Counted from the first letter of the stretch, positions 1 to 14,032 are shown. The stretch: DNA of 64,000 nucleotides from Microcebus murinus (GCF_040939455.1 NC_134104.1:142884501-142948500); one strand, 5' to 3'. Program-made: numbers and translations. The notes: a model not told the origin generated them from the sequence alone.

Positions 1-895
<895 letters not shown>

Positions 896-1044
896 TAGTA
901 CTGAGTGGGTTTATGTCCTGTGGTATTTTTTGGATTGTACCTAAGACACATGGTTACCATTCCCTCTGATTTTGAGTTAACTAACGACAATGTTATATTA
1001 ATTACAAGGATAACTGGGAAGTCAGAAGATGCAATTTAAATAGG

Positions 1045-1140
1045 TTAAATAGGTTACTACATCTTGCTAACCATGTGCCTAGGTCACGTTATTAACCTCT
1101 CTGATTTTCAGTTTCCTTACCTGTAAAACCTAGGTTATCA
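1045..1140 (+). repeat. MIR SINE fragment
   Basis: It matches the MIR core and 3' body pattern: a loss-of-function copy with 'aacctctctgattttcagtttcc' degraded from the consensus 'cctcagtttcc' block, followed by 'ttacctgtaaaa'. It is old and diverged, with no detectable target duplication. Confidence 0.6.
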
Positions 1141-1244
1141 TAGAATATTACTCCAACTCTCCTCAATAGACTTAAAGTTGACTTACTTAAGTTTATTTAA
1201 GTTTACTCCATAAAATTAATTTAAATTATATAATTTAAATTTAT

Positions 1245-1268
1245 ATATAAATGATTAATCATTTATAT
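1245..1268. repeat. 24-base perfect palindrome
   Basis: The sequence reads identically on both strands over 24 bases, centred on ATTAAT. A 20-base stretch overlapping it, starting near 1238, recurs at about 1276, giving a direct repeat about 37 bases apart. It is AT-only apart from the paired G and C at the two TGAT/ATCA positions. Confidence 0.8.
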
Positions 1269-1439
1269 GAAAATAATTTATATATAAATGATTACCATGG
1301 AATTATACCTGCATTATGGCATCTATTTGACATAAGTTAGCTATTGCTTTTTTTCAATAACTATGTCATTATGACAAGCTATTGCTTTTTAATTTAATAC
1401 CATGATTTATTCTTTACAACCATAGTGAAAAGCTTCAGC

Positions 1440-1640
1440 CCTTGCATTGGCACACTGTTAGTATGATCCTGGACATGTGATTTAAGCTATGTGTGCCTCT
1501 GTTTCCTCATCTAAGAAATGGAAATAATAATAGTATCTATATTACAGAGTTATTGTGAAAGACTAAAAGAGTCAATATACACAAAGCAATTCGAATAATA
1601 CCTGGCAAGTTATAAGCCCTCAATCAACACTAATTCTTAC
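1440..1640 (+). repeat. MIR SINE fragment
   Basis: Shows the MIR signature blocks in order: 'tgtgcctctgtttcctcatct', an A-rich 'gaaatggaaataataatagta' block, 'gttattgtgaaagactaaa', then 'cctggcaagttataagccctcaat'. The element runs in the sense of the host gene. Confidence 0.8.
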
Positions 1641-3649
1641 TTATTTTTATTATTGTCATTTAATGTTTTCATCCCCGCTTTGCAGGTAAAGGAAGTGAAT
1701 CTTAGAAAGGTTTAGAGTTTCTGAGTTACCAAATTCATGTATCTTTTTCTCTGTCTGTTTTTTTTTCTTTCTTTCCAAGTGAATAGTGATATTTTGAGGC
1801 AGGTAGCTCAAGTTTGCATGAACAGTCTTTTGAAGGTGAGTGATAATGAGAGATCCAGGAGGACCATTAACTTGCAATAGCTTTAAACTGATGGAAGCAT
1901 GACATGGAAGCATGGCATCATGGTGCTCATTTGAGTCTGCAGAATTACCCTCATGATCTGTCACTTCTAGCTTTTCTGGTTCCAAGAATCCTTCATCATT
2001 GTTTCTGAATTATTTTCAACTGTTCATAATGAAAGTGCCTCATAAAAAAAAAAAAAAATCCCAGGAAGGTGACAAATGACCATTCAGTATCACTCCAGAG
2101 ACTGAAATTTGTGGTTCTGGTGTGTGATGGATTTTGCTTTGTTTTGGGTTTGCCTCAGAAAGTCAGACTCCCTACTCTCATTAGGGTGGGGAGCTAAGAA
2201 TTGTGATTCAGTGGCATGCCCTGGGTGTCAGGGTGTACTGGTGGAGCACCCATGGTCCTGACATGACAGGTGAAGGGGAAGTCAGGGCAGGGATGGGATG
2301 ATGAATGGAGAACCCCAGTTACAGTGTAGACATGGGCTGCCCTGGACTGTGGATACCTTCCCAGTGAACCTTTGCACTCATGCTGGGGCCAAAGTTGGGG
2401 GCGGGGATCAGCAAAATCTGGGTCCATCTGTTGATGGTTTAACATAATTAGGCTGTTGACAAATCCCTCCTAAGAAATTATATCATGTTTTCCTACACTG
2501 GAAAAAAAAATTAATAGCATTTAGTTACAGCCCCTACTTCATAGATCTATATATCTATACACACAGACCTACACAAACCTTGCTTCTTGGAAATACTCAG
2601 GTGGGTTCCTCCTGCCTTCCTATAATTTTTATTCACTAATTGGTGAGTTCTTGATTTCTTACTCTAATTAATTGCTCTCATATCCCACTATTGAAGCAAC
2701 TGAAGTAAAGAAAATCCACTGTGGTGCACTTGAGCTCTTGTAAACTAAGGAAGGTTAAATAGTTTCAAATCTCCTTAAAATGCAGAACCCAAGTACTTTA
2801 AATGGTGCACTTAAAAATTCCAGCACACCAAGAGAGCTCTTAAGATTTTTTAAACTAACAGTCATTCTCCAGGCACCAACCCCCAATCACTTCCAAAGCA
2901 AAGCTCTCTGGAAACATTTAAAACACCTCAAAAATGCTAAAATGCCATGTTATTTGAAGAATGATTAGAGATTGTAAGTGCTTCAGAAAATTTTTTTTTT
3001 CTTTTAATCTAAGTGTCTTCATTTGAAAGCTTGTCAAGGTGCAGGCATGGAAAGGGAATAAAAACTTAAAGGAGATCAAGATAGGATGTCAAAACAAACT
3101 TACAATTTCCCAAGATGGATTTATGAAGCAAAACTGTCAGTTTTGCTGTCATGGATCTTCGTAACAGCACAAGTTTTCAATTTTTTTTCCTCATTGTTCA
3201 CAGTGGAATTGCAAACTTTTTTTTTTTTTTTTTCTTGACCTTTTAGAAACCAAGTCTGGAGTTGTGACATTTGAGTTACTCTTCTCCTCCTCTAATTACA
3301 TGGGTTTCAGCTTTAAATAGAGAATAATGAGACGTTTTCCATGTCGGAATCATGTTTCCCTACATTTTGGCAAAAAGCATATTACTGAAGTGCGAATCCA
3401 CACGCACGGTCTCTTGTGGCGTGGGCTGCCGGTGAGGTGCCCAGCACATGTCTATGGAGGTAGACGATGCCACGACACCCTCCTTGTGGACAGCGCTCGA
3501 ATAATACCTGTGCTGCACCCTTGGATGTTTCTTGGTAATAGCTATGTGGTTGACAAATAAGAGTATTGCATCTCTATTTCTTCCCACATTGGCCTAGCTA
3601 CACTGTTTTACTATTGCCTCGCACCTCCCAATCTTCAAAGCATCCAAAG

Positions 3650-3815
3650 CAGGGGTTTCCCAAGTGTAATTCTCTCAGACTCACCCAAAGGATTTGTTAA
3701 ATCGCAGATTGCTGGGCCCACGCCCAGAGTTTCTGAGTCAGTAGGTCTGGGGTGGGGCCTGAGAATTTGCATTTCTATCAACATCCAGTTGATGTTGATG
3801 CTGCTTGTCTGGGAA
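3650..3815 (-). mobile_element. MER5-type hAT-Charlie fossil
   Basis: Starts with the terminal motif CAGGGGTTTCCCAAGTGTAA and contains GGGCCCACGCCCAGAGTTTC and TGGGGTGGGGCCTGAGAATT, which read as MER5A on one strand. It is non-autonomous, coding-free and diverged. The strand is my best reading of the order of the blocks. Confidence 0.65.
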
Positions 3816-5074
3816 CAAAACTTGGAAAACAAGTACTCTGGAGAAATAAGGTGTCCTTTTGTTTTAATAAATCAGGTGGTCCAGTAAGTGGTTTTCTGGA
3901 TGCAAAGGTGTTCTTGCCGTTGTCTACATCCTAGAGTATTTCTGGACCCAATGCAAGACAGACAACTTCATCTTTCCACCACTTCCTCTTCTTCATGTTT
4001 ATTGTCATTAGTACACTACTACATCCTGGATATTCTCTTTCCCCTGATAATTTTGGAAGCTTTAGGTTATTCTTTTGAACTCTGACCCCCTGACTCTGGA
4101 AATATTTTCTCAAATTATTAATTCAGAAAGAAAATAAAATGTTTATATATGGATTCCTTGCAAAAGAAAAATTGCACCAGATGGGCTAAAGACTTTATTC
4201 ATAACTAATGTGATAAGGGAGATAGAAGTCAGAAGCACTGAATCAAAAGGCAGGAGGGTTTTAAACATTGGAGTGAGCTAGAGGAGAAGTTTTGGAGGAG
4301 CAAAAGAGGAGATTGGCCAATTGGTCAATGTGATTTGGCCGTCAAGTTTGCTAATCCGTGCTTGAGTAAATTAGGCTTCTATCCTCCCACAGAAACTGGG
4401 AGGTAGAGGCTCTATTTTTCTCAGTGATTACATTTCAAAAAGATGGATTTCAGGTCCTTAGGAAAGATATTCCTGGGTTGTAAAACTGGCATCTTAATGG
4501 AGCAGAAATGTTCTAGGGAAAGGGAGGTAGGAGCTTCTAATCTGGAAGCAACCTGTCTAAATTTTGGTTAAGCTGCAGGGAACAGTAAGGTCATCTTCCT
4601 CATCATTGCTCACCATTTAATTTGGTGGATTATCTTTTACGAAAGAGTATATTATATTGAGGCCTAAGAGAGTAGTCACTTCCTGAAGGAAACACAGCCT
4701 TACGTGGCAGAACTAGAACCAAAACCCAGGATCCTTCCTCCCTGGGGAGTGTTCCCTCCGCTCCAAGGAAATTTCCTCATGCGCTTCCTCTTCTTCCCTG
4801 TCACCTTCCTGGTTTTCCATTTTGCGTTGTCTTGTGATCTCTTTTCCTTTCTTTTTCCATGTTTCCCTTTTTCTTTTCACCCTTTCTCTCTTGCACGTTC
4901 TCCTGAGTCTCTCACCAGCCATTCTGATGTCTTCTCCATCTTCTTAGGGGTCCAGCATCAGTCTCTCAGCATACGACTGTGAGTGGCATCGGTGTCTGTC
5001 TAGTATCTCTTAGAACTCGCCACAGGCTTGAGCAGGGCCCTGGCCCCACCTGGTTCTCACTTTTATGACGAGGA

Positions 5075-5260
5075 GGTAAATACGTGAGCTGCAGGCTCAG
5101 AGCGTGGTCTGTGGAGGGAAGCTGTCTGGGCTGAGCCCAGACTATACCACACATGCAGTGAGCTTTGGGACATTGGCTTAACATGTCTAAGGATCAGTTT
5201 TCATCTTCAAAATGACGTCACTGTGAGCGCTCGTCCCATAGACATACGGTTTACATATTT
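5075..5260 (+). repeat. MIR SINE fragment
   Basis: Contains the MIR blocks 'gctgtctgggctgagccc', 'gagctttgggacattggctta' and 'gtctaaggatcagttttcatc', in consensus order. Sense orientation, diverged. Confidence 0.6.
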
Positions 5261-6394
5261 TCCGTGGTTATCATTAAGCTCCTGAAAAAAGGAAACCAGA
5301 AATACGTTTAACTCTTGGGCACCCAAAATCCTAAAGTTCTCAAATATCAATTTTAATTTTTCTTTTTAAAAAATCTTTGAACAGTTCTAATACTGTGCCT
5401 ATTATCCCCATTGCTAGCATTCATTTTTTTTATCAAGTACTTTAGTACTGCTGGCTGTGTGCAGAATTTTGCTCCCCTTGTTCTGGGGGATTGATGCTTA
5501 CAAGCTGGTCAAGGCTGGTTAATCAGGCGGCCAGCAAGGCCTGTTCCTGAGCTCTGGCTGCATGCTGGTCCCTGAGCCATCCCTCCCAGGAGCTTTGACT
5601 CCTTCTTTATCTTTGCAAGTGCTGAGAGTTTAAGCCAGATTTAGTTTTTCTTCCTTCCTTTAATGTATGGAATCAAATCATTCACATTATTTCCTTGTTG
5701 TTCCTATGGAGGCTGCTACTCCCCCCCCCCCACCCAGGTGATGGAGGGGAAGGACGTTAAAATTCAGGGATTAATGGCCGTCTTTCTAAAGCCAAAATTA
5801 AGTCACTCTTTGGATTTGATCGTGACACTTTGATGTGTGTGCATCAACCAGCGCACACACCATGCCGGCACTAGTTTGCACCTCAAATCAGAGCTGGGCA
5901 CGTGCTCTGTTGGCTCCAGTGCTTTCTCACTGTCTAGCCCCTGAGCCTGGAGATGAGGGGAATCATTTTCAGATGACCTTAAACGTCTGGGTGCAGGAGG
6001 TCTTGTTGTCGTATCATTGCTATTGTTGTTTTTGTTGTTGTTGACTCTGCTCTAGTGTCAGACCCATCGGATCGTACATGGCATGTGCAGCCACAATCTG
6101 TATTGAGACTGTGACCTCAGAGTCATAATTTTAGTGATACTGTCTCAAAACTATTATTAGCATTTTCAGTATTCCTGTTACATCTTTTGTTTTTCTCCCC
6201 ATACATTATTCAGAACCCCATGAGCATTCTTAAACCATTTAGATAGAATATCCTAAATTGACTTAAAACATTACTATTATTAATATTAATAACCAAGCCA
6301 TGGGAAAAGCAGAAAAGATACCCCGCTGAGAACACTTGTGACAGGCCACGGTATATGCATATCAATACTTTCAAGAGGCATCCTAGGGCCTTGG

Positions 6395-6575
6395 TTAAAA
6401 CTTGATGAGTCTGTATAGGTCAAATTCTAGCTCTGACTTTCTCTTGCTATATAAGCTGGCTTGAGTTCCCTGACTTCTTTATACTTCAGTTTCCTCATCT
6501 CTATAGGCAGTAGTAGTGTTTATTATTAAAGTATTTATTCAGGTGCTTACACATACTGAATGCTCAATAAATCTT
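6395..6575 (+). repeat. MIR SINE fragment
   Basis: Contains 'ttcagtttcctcatctctat' followed by a TA-rich spacer and the 3' block 'actgaatgctcaataaatc', which is the usual MIR 3' end. Confidence 0.75.
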
Positions 6576-7394
6576 ACTGTTTCTCCAAAATTATCAGACT
6601 CTCCAGTCGCTCCTCTTCTCTGTAACTGCGTGCTGCATTCATTTCACTCGTTTTAAAAGATTTCTGCTTTAATTTAAAGGCACATTTTAGAATCTTGGAA
6701 AGAATGTTAACTATTGCGGGTACATTTTGACCTTTTTCATTACACAGAGGAATACATTTTTAGTGACATAAATCAATAATGTAGGCTAATGATTTAATAA
6801 AGGTCTCGTACTACATTCCTGCAACCTATGATATTATTATCTACATCATCTATTTGTCTGAATTTGCAGTAATAAAATTTTTTGCTTGGTGTGTTTTCTC
6901 TCAGCTGGCTCTGGTTAATATTCAATGCCCAGAACAGCCATGGTTGAGGGCGCTGGAGCTGCTTAGCCTTTACTGAAGTAAAAGGCAGTGAGTGCCCAGT
7001 GAGCATGGAACATGGCAAGTGTTTCTTCATGCACAGTGGAGAGAGAGGAAAGATTATTGTATTTCACCTTAGGGGCTTCAGCACACTGTTGCAGTTGCCT
7101 GCATGTAGACCCAGAGTCTACAAACATCCCTGTGATTTTACTCTTCTGTGTCACCTGAAGGATGCTCCATCATTGTGAAGGCCAGGCCCTCCTTGGTCCC
7201 CCCGTGGGCATATTCGTGAGAATTCTTCAAATATGTAAAATGCAGTATGGCATTTTAAGCGCTTAAATATATTGCGTTAATACTATTAGTAATTCCCATC
7301 ATCTATTTGTCACATAGTTTGTGTCAGACCTAATATTTCATTCCTTGAATCTCTTTAAAAATATATATTTTTTTAATATATAAAGTCTATGTTG

Positions 7395-7510
7395 TTGTTT
7401 CTACTTTACACAAAAGGAAACTAATATTCAATGGTTGAAAGCTGCCTCTGGTCAGAGGTTAGAAAGAATCAGAGTCCTGATTCATCCGTGACTCCCTGAC
7501 TTTCAATCCT
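7395..7510 (-). repeat. MIR SINE fragment, antisense
   Basis: The blocks 'ctttacacaaaaggaaact', 'gtcagaggttagaaagaatc' and 'gagtcctgattcatcc' follow the order of the MIR reverse complement. Weakly conserved. Confidence 0.5.
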
Positions 7511-7954
7511 ACACACTCGTAAACCATGTAACTCCTTAAAAGAGACCTTACTTGATTTTGAACTTTGTTCACTCATATATGCTATGCTCCCAATATAGGA
7601 ATGATCCAGATATTCTACTCATATATGGGGAGTAAAAGATTGTTTCTGATTATGCCCCTTCAAAATTCAGCTGTGTAGGCGATGAAGAACTAGTGCCTTA
7701 GAATCATGCACATGACCAGCACACCAGAGGACTCTTCCTTCAGCTGCAGTTTCTTTAACCTTCATCCCCGTTATTTTATCCTTATCATTCTGGTTTAGAC
7801 ATGTATTTCTATGGTATTAGTTATTCAGGAATTTGGGAGAGAGTTTGCAGGTTCTGAATTCAGAGTTTTAGGGTACCATCGAGCAATTCATCATACCAGT
7901 AGTACATGAAAAAGCTGAAAGAGAGAGAATACAAGTGAGCTCATTCTTTTAAAA

Positions 7955-9005
7955 AAATTTATTTTTAATTATTATGGTTACGTAATAATGACAATTGTGT
8001 ATATTTATATAGTACATGTGATGTTTCATACAGGTATTCAATGTGTATTAATCAAATCAGAGTAATTGAGGTATCCATCACCTCAAGCACTTACCATTTC
8101 TTTAAGTTAAGATCATTCCAGTTCCTAACTCTTTTAGTTATTTTAAAGTATACCATAACATTGTTGACTACAGTTACTTTGTTGTGCTATCAACTGTTGT
8201 TCATTCTATCTATCTTACTATATTTTTATACCCACTCCCCACTTCACCCCCCTTTCCTCATCCCCTCTTCTCAGCTTTCAGTAACCATCATCCTACTCTC
8301 TGTCTCCATGGGATCAATTGATTTAATATTTAGCTTCCACATATGAGTGAGAACATGAGAGATTTATCTTTCTGTGTTTGGCTTATTCCAGTGAACATAA
8401 TGTTCCCCTGTTCCATCCATTTTATTGCATGGCAGTATTTCATTTCTTTTTATAGCTATATAACATTCCATTACGAATATGTACCACAACTTCTTTATCC
8501 ATTCATTCATTGATGGACACTTAGACTGATTCCAAATATTGGCTATTGTGAATATTGCTGCAATAAACATGGAGTGCGGATATATTTTTGATATACTGAT
8601 TTCCTTTCTTTTGGATATATACCTAGTAATGGGATTGCTGGGTTGGATTGTAGTTCTATTTTTAGTTTTTTGAGGAACCCCCATACTGTTCTCCATAGTG
8701 GTTGCACTAATTTACATTCCTACCAACAGTATATGAGGGTTCCCTTTCCTCTACATCTTTCGTAACAATTGTTATTGCCTGTCCTTTGATAAAAAAAAAA
8801 AAAAACATTTTTACTGGAGTGAGATGCTGTCTCATTGCAGTTTTGACTTGCATTTCTCTGGTAACTAGTGATGTTGAGCACTTTTTCATACACCTGTTAA
8901 CCATTTTGTATGTCTTCTATTGAAAAATGTCTACTCAGATCCTTTGCCCATTTTTAATTGGATTATTTGGATTTTTTTTCTTATTGAGTTGTTGGACCAA
9001 AAGAG
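7955..9005 (-). mobile_element. 5'-truncated LINE-1, antisense, 3' UTR plus end of ORF2
   Basis: On the minus strand, 8696-8364 still reads as the C-terminal part of L1 ORF2 with recognisable L1 text such as IYPHSMFIAAIFTIANIWNQ and KKLWYIFVMECYIAIKRNEI. The 3' UTR follows down to the T-rich end near 7955. It is truncated at its 5' end near 9005 and lacks the endonuclease and reverse transcriptase cores, so it cannot move. No clean target duplication was seen. It sits about 200 bases before the exon at 9202. Confidence 0.88.
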
Positions 9006-9110
9006 CTTATTAATAATTTCTCATTTCCTAGAAAATTGATACATCTGAAAAATATGTAGCAAAGATTTCAATGAAATATGAGCCTAAAATATGGAAGGGC
9101 CATTAGTTAA

Positions 9111-9437
<327 letters not shown>

Positions 9438-9614
9438 TAGTTACCACCTGCTTTATCAGGCACACAAGGTTATCAGACGTTTGTTCTTGTGTTTGATCTT
9501 GTGAATTTGCTAGCAAGTTTTCTGAAAATTTCTGAACAGAAGCGATGGGTACACAAACTGCTGTGTAGAATCTTTGTTTAGAAAGAACATACCTATGTCT
9601 ATATCTGTATCTCC

Positions 9615-9662
9615 ATATTTATATCTCCTTATCAACATTGACGTTGATACGGATATAAATAT
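9615..9662. repeat. Two-part inverted repeat (18 paired bases, 48 nt)
   Basis: The outer arms ATATTTATATC (9615-9625) and GATATAAATAT (9652-9662) are exact reverse complements. Inside them, TATCAAC (9630-9636) pairs exactly with GTTGATA (9643-9649) around a 6-base loop. The internal bulge is 4 and 2 bases. No known RNA family was recognised. Confidence 0.7.
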
Positions 9663-9707
9663 TTCTCAGAAGCATTCACTGTTTTCTCTGCCTTTCCTTC
9701 CCTTATC

Positions 9708-9731
9708 AAAGTGTCTCTCATGAGACACTTT
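9708..9731. repeat. Perfect 10-bp stem, 4-base loop
   Basis: AAAGTGTCTC (9708-9717) and GAGACACTTT (9722-9731) are exact reverse complements separated by TCAT. Confidence 0.75.
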
Positions 9732-10002
9732 AGGAGCTCAAATCAGAGCAAGTAGTGTGATGAGCTGCGATATACTAATTAAAATTTTGTGTTTTTCAGA
9801 CTAGATCTCAGGTTAGCCTGTATTATGTCAAAAGTGGTTTTGCATCCAGGGATATTTCAGGGAACTGAGGTACCGTTTGAGACATATAATGGATTCTTAA
9901 CCATAGAAGTTGCTTTCTCTCCTTAGAACTTCACCCATCTCCTATGAGGGAATAAGAAACAGCAGTGGTGATGAGAATACAGAGAGCAAATTCTTGGTAT
10001 TT

Positions 10003-10028
10003 TAGAAATGGTTTTTAGACCATTTCTA
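10003..10028. repeat. Perfect 10-bp stem, 6-base loop
   Basis: TAGAAATGGT (10003-10012) and ACCATTTCTA (10019-10028) are exact reverse complements separated by TTTTAG. Confidence 0.75.
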
Positions 10029-10221
10029 GACCTACACTGGTTTTCGGTAGGGTTTAGAAAATTGCTCACTACATGATTATGGTTTCTTGCATGATAAATG
10101 GCCATTGTTTCTTTAATTTTTAATTTCTCTAGTGGATCAGTTAACTTCCACATTGATTCCAAAGCACATGGGGCATTGAGATTCTAACATCAGCAAATAG
10201 ACTGAGGCATATCTGCTTCGC

Positions 10222-10440
10222 GGGGGCAACTTCTCAACCAGGGACAATTTTGCCCATGCCCCCAAGTCCATTTGGCAATATCTGGGGACATTTTAATTAG
10301 CATGACCTTGGGAGGAGGGGACTGCTACTGGAATCTAATAGATGGAGACCAGAAATGCCACTAAATATCCTACAGAGGACAAATCCCACCAATAGAGGAT
10401 TATCTGTATGCCAGTAGTGCCATAGCTGAGAATCCCTAGT
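10222..10440 (+). mobile_element. MER20 hAT-Charlie element
   Basis: Blocks appear in MER20 order: ACTTCTCAACCAGGGACAAT, then CATTTGGCAATATCTGGGGA, then GGGACTGCTACTGGAATCTA, AATATCCTACAGAGGAC, and a closing GCTGAGAATCCCTA. About 219 bases is the usual full length, so this copy looks near complete. MER20 copies are known to supply regulatory sites in some placental tissues. There is no evidence for that here. Confidence 0.8.
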
Positions 10441-11739
10441 TTCAAAAGCTTGACACTCACTAGGTGTTTCTTAAGAGGCCTTTATTCGGGACTGGCGAAA
10501 CATGGAATTGTCTTGAAATAGATCTAAAGTTTGGTTTAGACCATTTCAGAGCATTTCTTCAGTTAGCTAAGCTTGGAAATGCAAAACCGGATGAGTATCT
10601 CATGAAAATGATCTGTCTCAATCTTCTCACATAGATAGTGCTATTAGTAATTAGCAAATTGAGAGAAACATGAGAACTATACTAAAATAGTTTCTTGAAT
10701 AATTGCCACATTTTCATAAAACATATGGCACATTCTCAAGGCATGGTGTTTGATTGAGGCATATTGAAAATGCCATAAGCTTGAGGGAAAAGAAGGCATA
10801 ATCATTTTATTGAAAACCATTTGAAAACTTCAGATTAGATACTTCTAAGGAGGAATTTTAGATTGTTTTTATTTTATTTGGATTATTGAAAGCACTATAA
10901 AGGAAATTAAAAGAAGACTGGGTTTGTATTCATTACTCTGGGTACTGATCAAAGTGTTATCTGACTCTGTTCATTTAAATTCTTCCACTTTTAATTGAGA
11001 TGAAGGGCTTGCAGAAAAGAGCACACACATTTGTTTTGAGTGGTTTGTTTTAAGCAAAATTACAGAGTGTTTCAAAAAAGCTCAACAGAGTATTTTTCGG
11101 GGTATAATGCAGGAATATTATTTGTAATGATCCCTCGTGGTTGTGCATGTGTATGTGTATATTATCATCTATAATCTTGTTTATAGAAAAAAGAAATAGA
11201 GGCTGTTTGGTGCCAAGTCCCAATTCTTATTCATTGGACTGAGTCATTTAGAGCTGTTATCAAAATATCTCTTTTTGTAAAAGGATCTCAGCTAAGGAAA
11301 AAGATATAATAACACTGTTGAACAGCTTCTTTATATACATGTGTCTGATCTGGCAAATGCTAGATTGAAAATATATCTAGACCAGAAGGAAAATGTATTA
11401 TATAATATAGTGTATACTATAGTTGAATGGTGAGATGCAAGGTGAATTACAGTATTTCTTCTTTTCTAGATTATGTTTATTTTTGTAAACTGAAAATATA
11501 CACATGTATATGGTGTACATGTATTTATTATGTATAATGTATTTGTATATCTGTGGTGTATGGTATGTGTGTGTATGCACATGTATATATCTAGCAAGTC
11601 TCTTATATGACCTCTACTGTTGAAACTAAAAATTTGCCTCCTTTGAGCTAGAACTCATCTTCTTTATCTGCCATTGCTTATGGCAGATATGAACCTAGAA
11701 ACAACACCCTTTCCTAAATACCTTTCTACCAAGGGCACA

Positions 11740-12035
11740 ACAGAAATACTTTGGTGTTAGGAATCAAGAGCATTTGACTACTTTGCTTCTTGTGTTAATT
11801 GCCCTTGAGTTCGTTTCCTTGTTACTAACACACTCATAATCTCCTTGTGGAGAGGAGCCATACTTAGTTACTTGATTTTATTTTTTGCTTCCCCAGAATG
11901 GATAAGAAAGTCTTAGGTACTGTTAAGGTGTTCAATAATTACTTTATTATTGAAATAATGTATATTACCCATTATATATGTTGATCTGGATAGTGGAGCA
12001 GTTCTTCACTTAATGTCTTATATTTGGAATGTGGT
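11740..12035 (+). repeat. Intronic segment duplication, copy A (contains an L2 3' end)
   Basis: Aligns with 12995-13320 in the same orientation about 1.26 kb downstream. In the first 64 bases I count roughly 84% identity by eye, falling further on with small insertions. The middle part resembles the conserved L2 3' end (CTCCTTGTGGAGAGGAGCC, then a GCTTCCCCAGAATGGA block and TTCAATAATTACTTTATTAT). Similarity continues on both sides of the L2 part. Confidence 0.7.
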
Positions 12036-12994
12036 TTATGTTTAAATTATAATGGATAAAATATCTGTCTTAAGCAAGAATAAGATAATCGATTATTTAA
12101 AAATACTAAGGTGTCTGCCAATCCTGTGTCCACTAAATAAAACAAAAATGAAGCTTCCTTTGTCAGCACAATTGACTTGACTCTGACTAAATACTAAATA
12201 TTTGGCATACTGAAACCCACCTACTCACAAATGCCCTTTCAGTTCCCTAAATACAACTATAACTTTTAATTTTGTCTGGCCTCAGACTCAGCTTTTAGCT
12301 GGTCCATTTCTAACTCAAGACCTCTTGCCTGTTCTTTCTTTGCTCTTTAGGCATCTTGATGAGTGAGTTGCCACAGAGGCTATTTTTCAAAGTTGTCTCT
12401 GTCTGACATCTCCACCCTTGCAAGGCAAGCCTGGACTCTTGGATTAGATCTTCCTCCAGCTCTCTTGAACCCAGAATCTTTTGGGAAATTTTTAGCAGAA
12501 AGCTCAGCTTTGTTGGGCTGTTTTGGTTTTTTTCCTTAGGCTCAGTGTAATCTAGAAATGCCAATAGGCTTTGGCATCCCCCAAGCACTCATTGATGCCT
12601 GTGTATGTTGTTTGCCGTTTTGCTTTGCCTTTATCTGGTGCACATTCAATTTCTGTGTTATGTTAGGGCATGCCATCTGCAGGGACCCCACTTGAGTAGC
12701 CTCTTAAGGCTGTTCTCCATCACATGCTCCTAATGGACTTCCATTTTTATTTTTACAGGACTTCTAGCACGTGTTTATCCTATCTGCTTCCACATTTTTC
12801 TTAAATGTGTCTTGAAATTTCTGTATGCTACTTAACAAGTGTATCTTTGCAAGATCTGACTTAAACTGAGCCTATGCATAATCATTAGTTCCCTTAGAAT
12901 TTGAATACCACCTTCAAAGGAGTGGGAAAGGAAAATCTCTTTTTCTCACCCTTTCTTTCTCTTCTTAAATAATTACCCTTCTGTCAGTTATATA

Positions 12995-13320
12995 GCAGAA
13001 ATGCTTTGGTGTTAGAAACCAAGAAAATATGACTACTTTGTTGCTTGTGTGAATTGCCTATGGGTTCATTTTCCTAGTACCAGCACATTTATAAGACCCT
13101 TGTGGGGAGGGGCCATATTTAATTATTTTTTATTTATTTGTTTAATTTTTTTTTCTGCTTCCCTGGAATAGACAAAAAAAAAGTCTTAGGCACTGTGCAG
13201 ATTACTTAATAATTACATTGTTATTAAAATAACATTTACTACCCATTATACATTGTTAATGTGGATAGTGGAAGCAGTTTTTCACCTATTGCCATATATT
13301 TGAGAGGAATGAACATTGCA
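12995..13320 (+). repeat. Intronic segment duplication, copy B
   Basis: Partner of the segment at 11740-12035. Shared blocks include CTTTGGTGTTAG, TGACTACTTTG, CTTGTGGGGAGGGGCCATA, AGTCTTAGG, CCCATTATA and GTGGATAGTGGA. It carries extra T-rich and A-rich insertions near 13123-13182. Confidence 0.7.
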
Positions 13321-14032
13321 TTTGGTCCTTTCTTCTGCTCCTGCTCTGCACTTAAGGTGCTCTTGCTTATTTCTGTCATTGCACTCTCTGTACTTGTGCC
13401 AGCACACACAGGTGTCAGGGCCTGTTGGGCATGCTTGTACAGTTTCTGACATGAAAGCCTCCTCCAGGATGGACAGGCCCAGGCCAGCCAGTCCTCTCTT
13501 TCCCTTGGTCTTCAGCAGCTGTCATTCAAACTAACTGCTTATATTCAGTAGTAATTGCATCTGGATTGGTGGAAATCATAGAATATGGAGAGGTTGTCAT
13601 TGCCTGACTTGAAAACCAATCATCGTCTATCCTGGGTGTCTTAGGAAACTGCTTTTCATTTCTTCCCTGGCATCCATCTTCTTTTATGTTCTTCGGTTCT
13701 TTCCACCTCTCCTTGGTGAGCAAAAAATCAATCTATTAAACTCTCTTCTCCTTCTGGAAGAACCTGCCATCTCTTTCTACTTTAGTGAATCATTAGTACT
13801 TTTCGTATGCAATTATTTAGAAACACTCTTTTCTTCTAGTCCACAGTGCTGTTAATCACATTTCAAACAAAATATCTCTAGAGTTCATCTAAAAGGACAT
13901 ATGAATATTTTGGAGTTATGTTTTTAAACCCCAATTATTGTTGGTTTTTTTACAATTCCTTAGTTCTCATGAGGGTAAATCAGTAATACAATAACAATCC
14001 TTTCTTTTTGCTTTCCATCATGTGCCCATGCA

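Noticed and set aside
8364..8696. 110-codon minus-strand frame that looks like a real protein
   Set aside because: It is the C-terminal remnant of L1 ORF2 in a truncated element, not a host gene.
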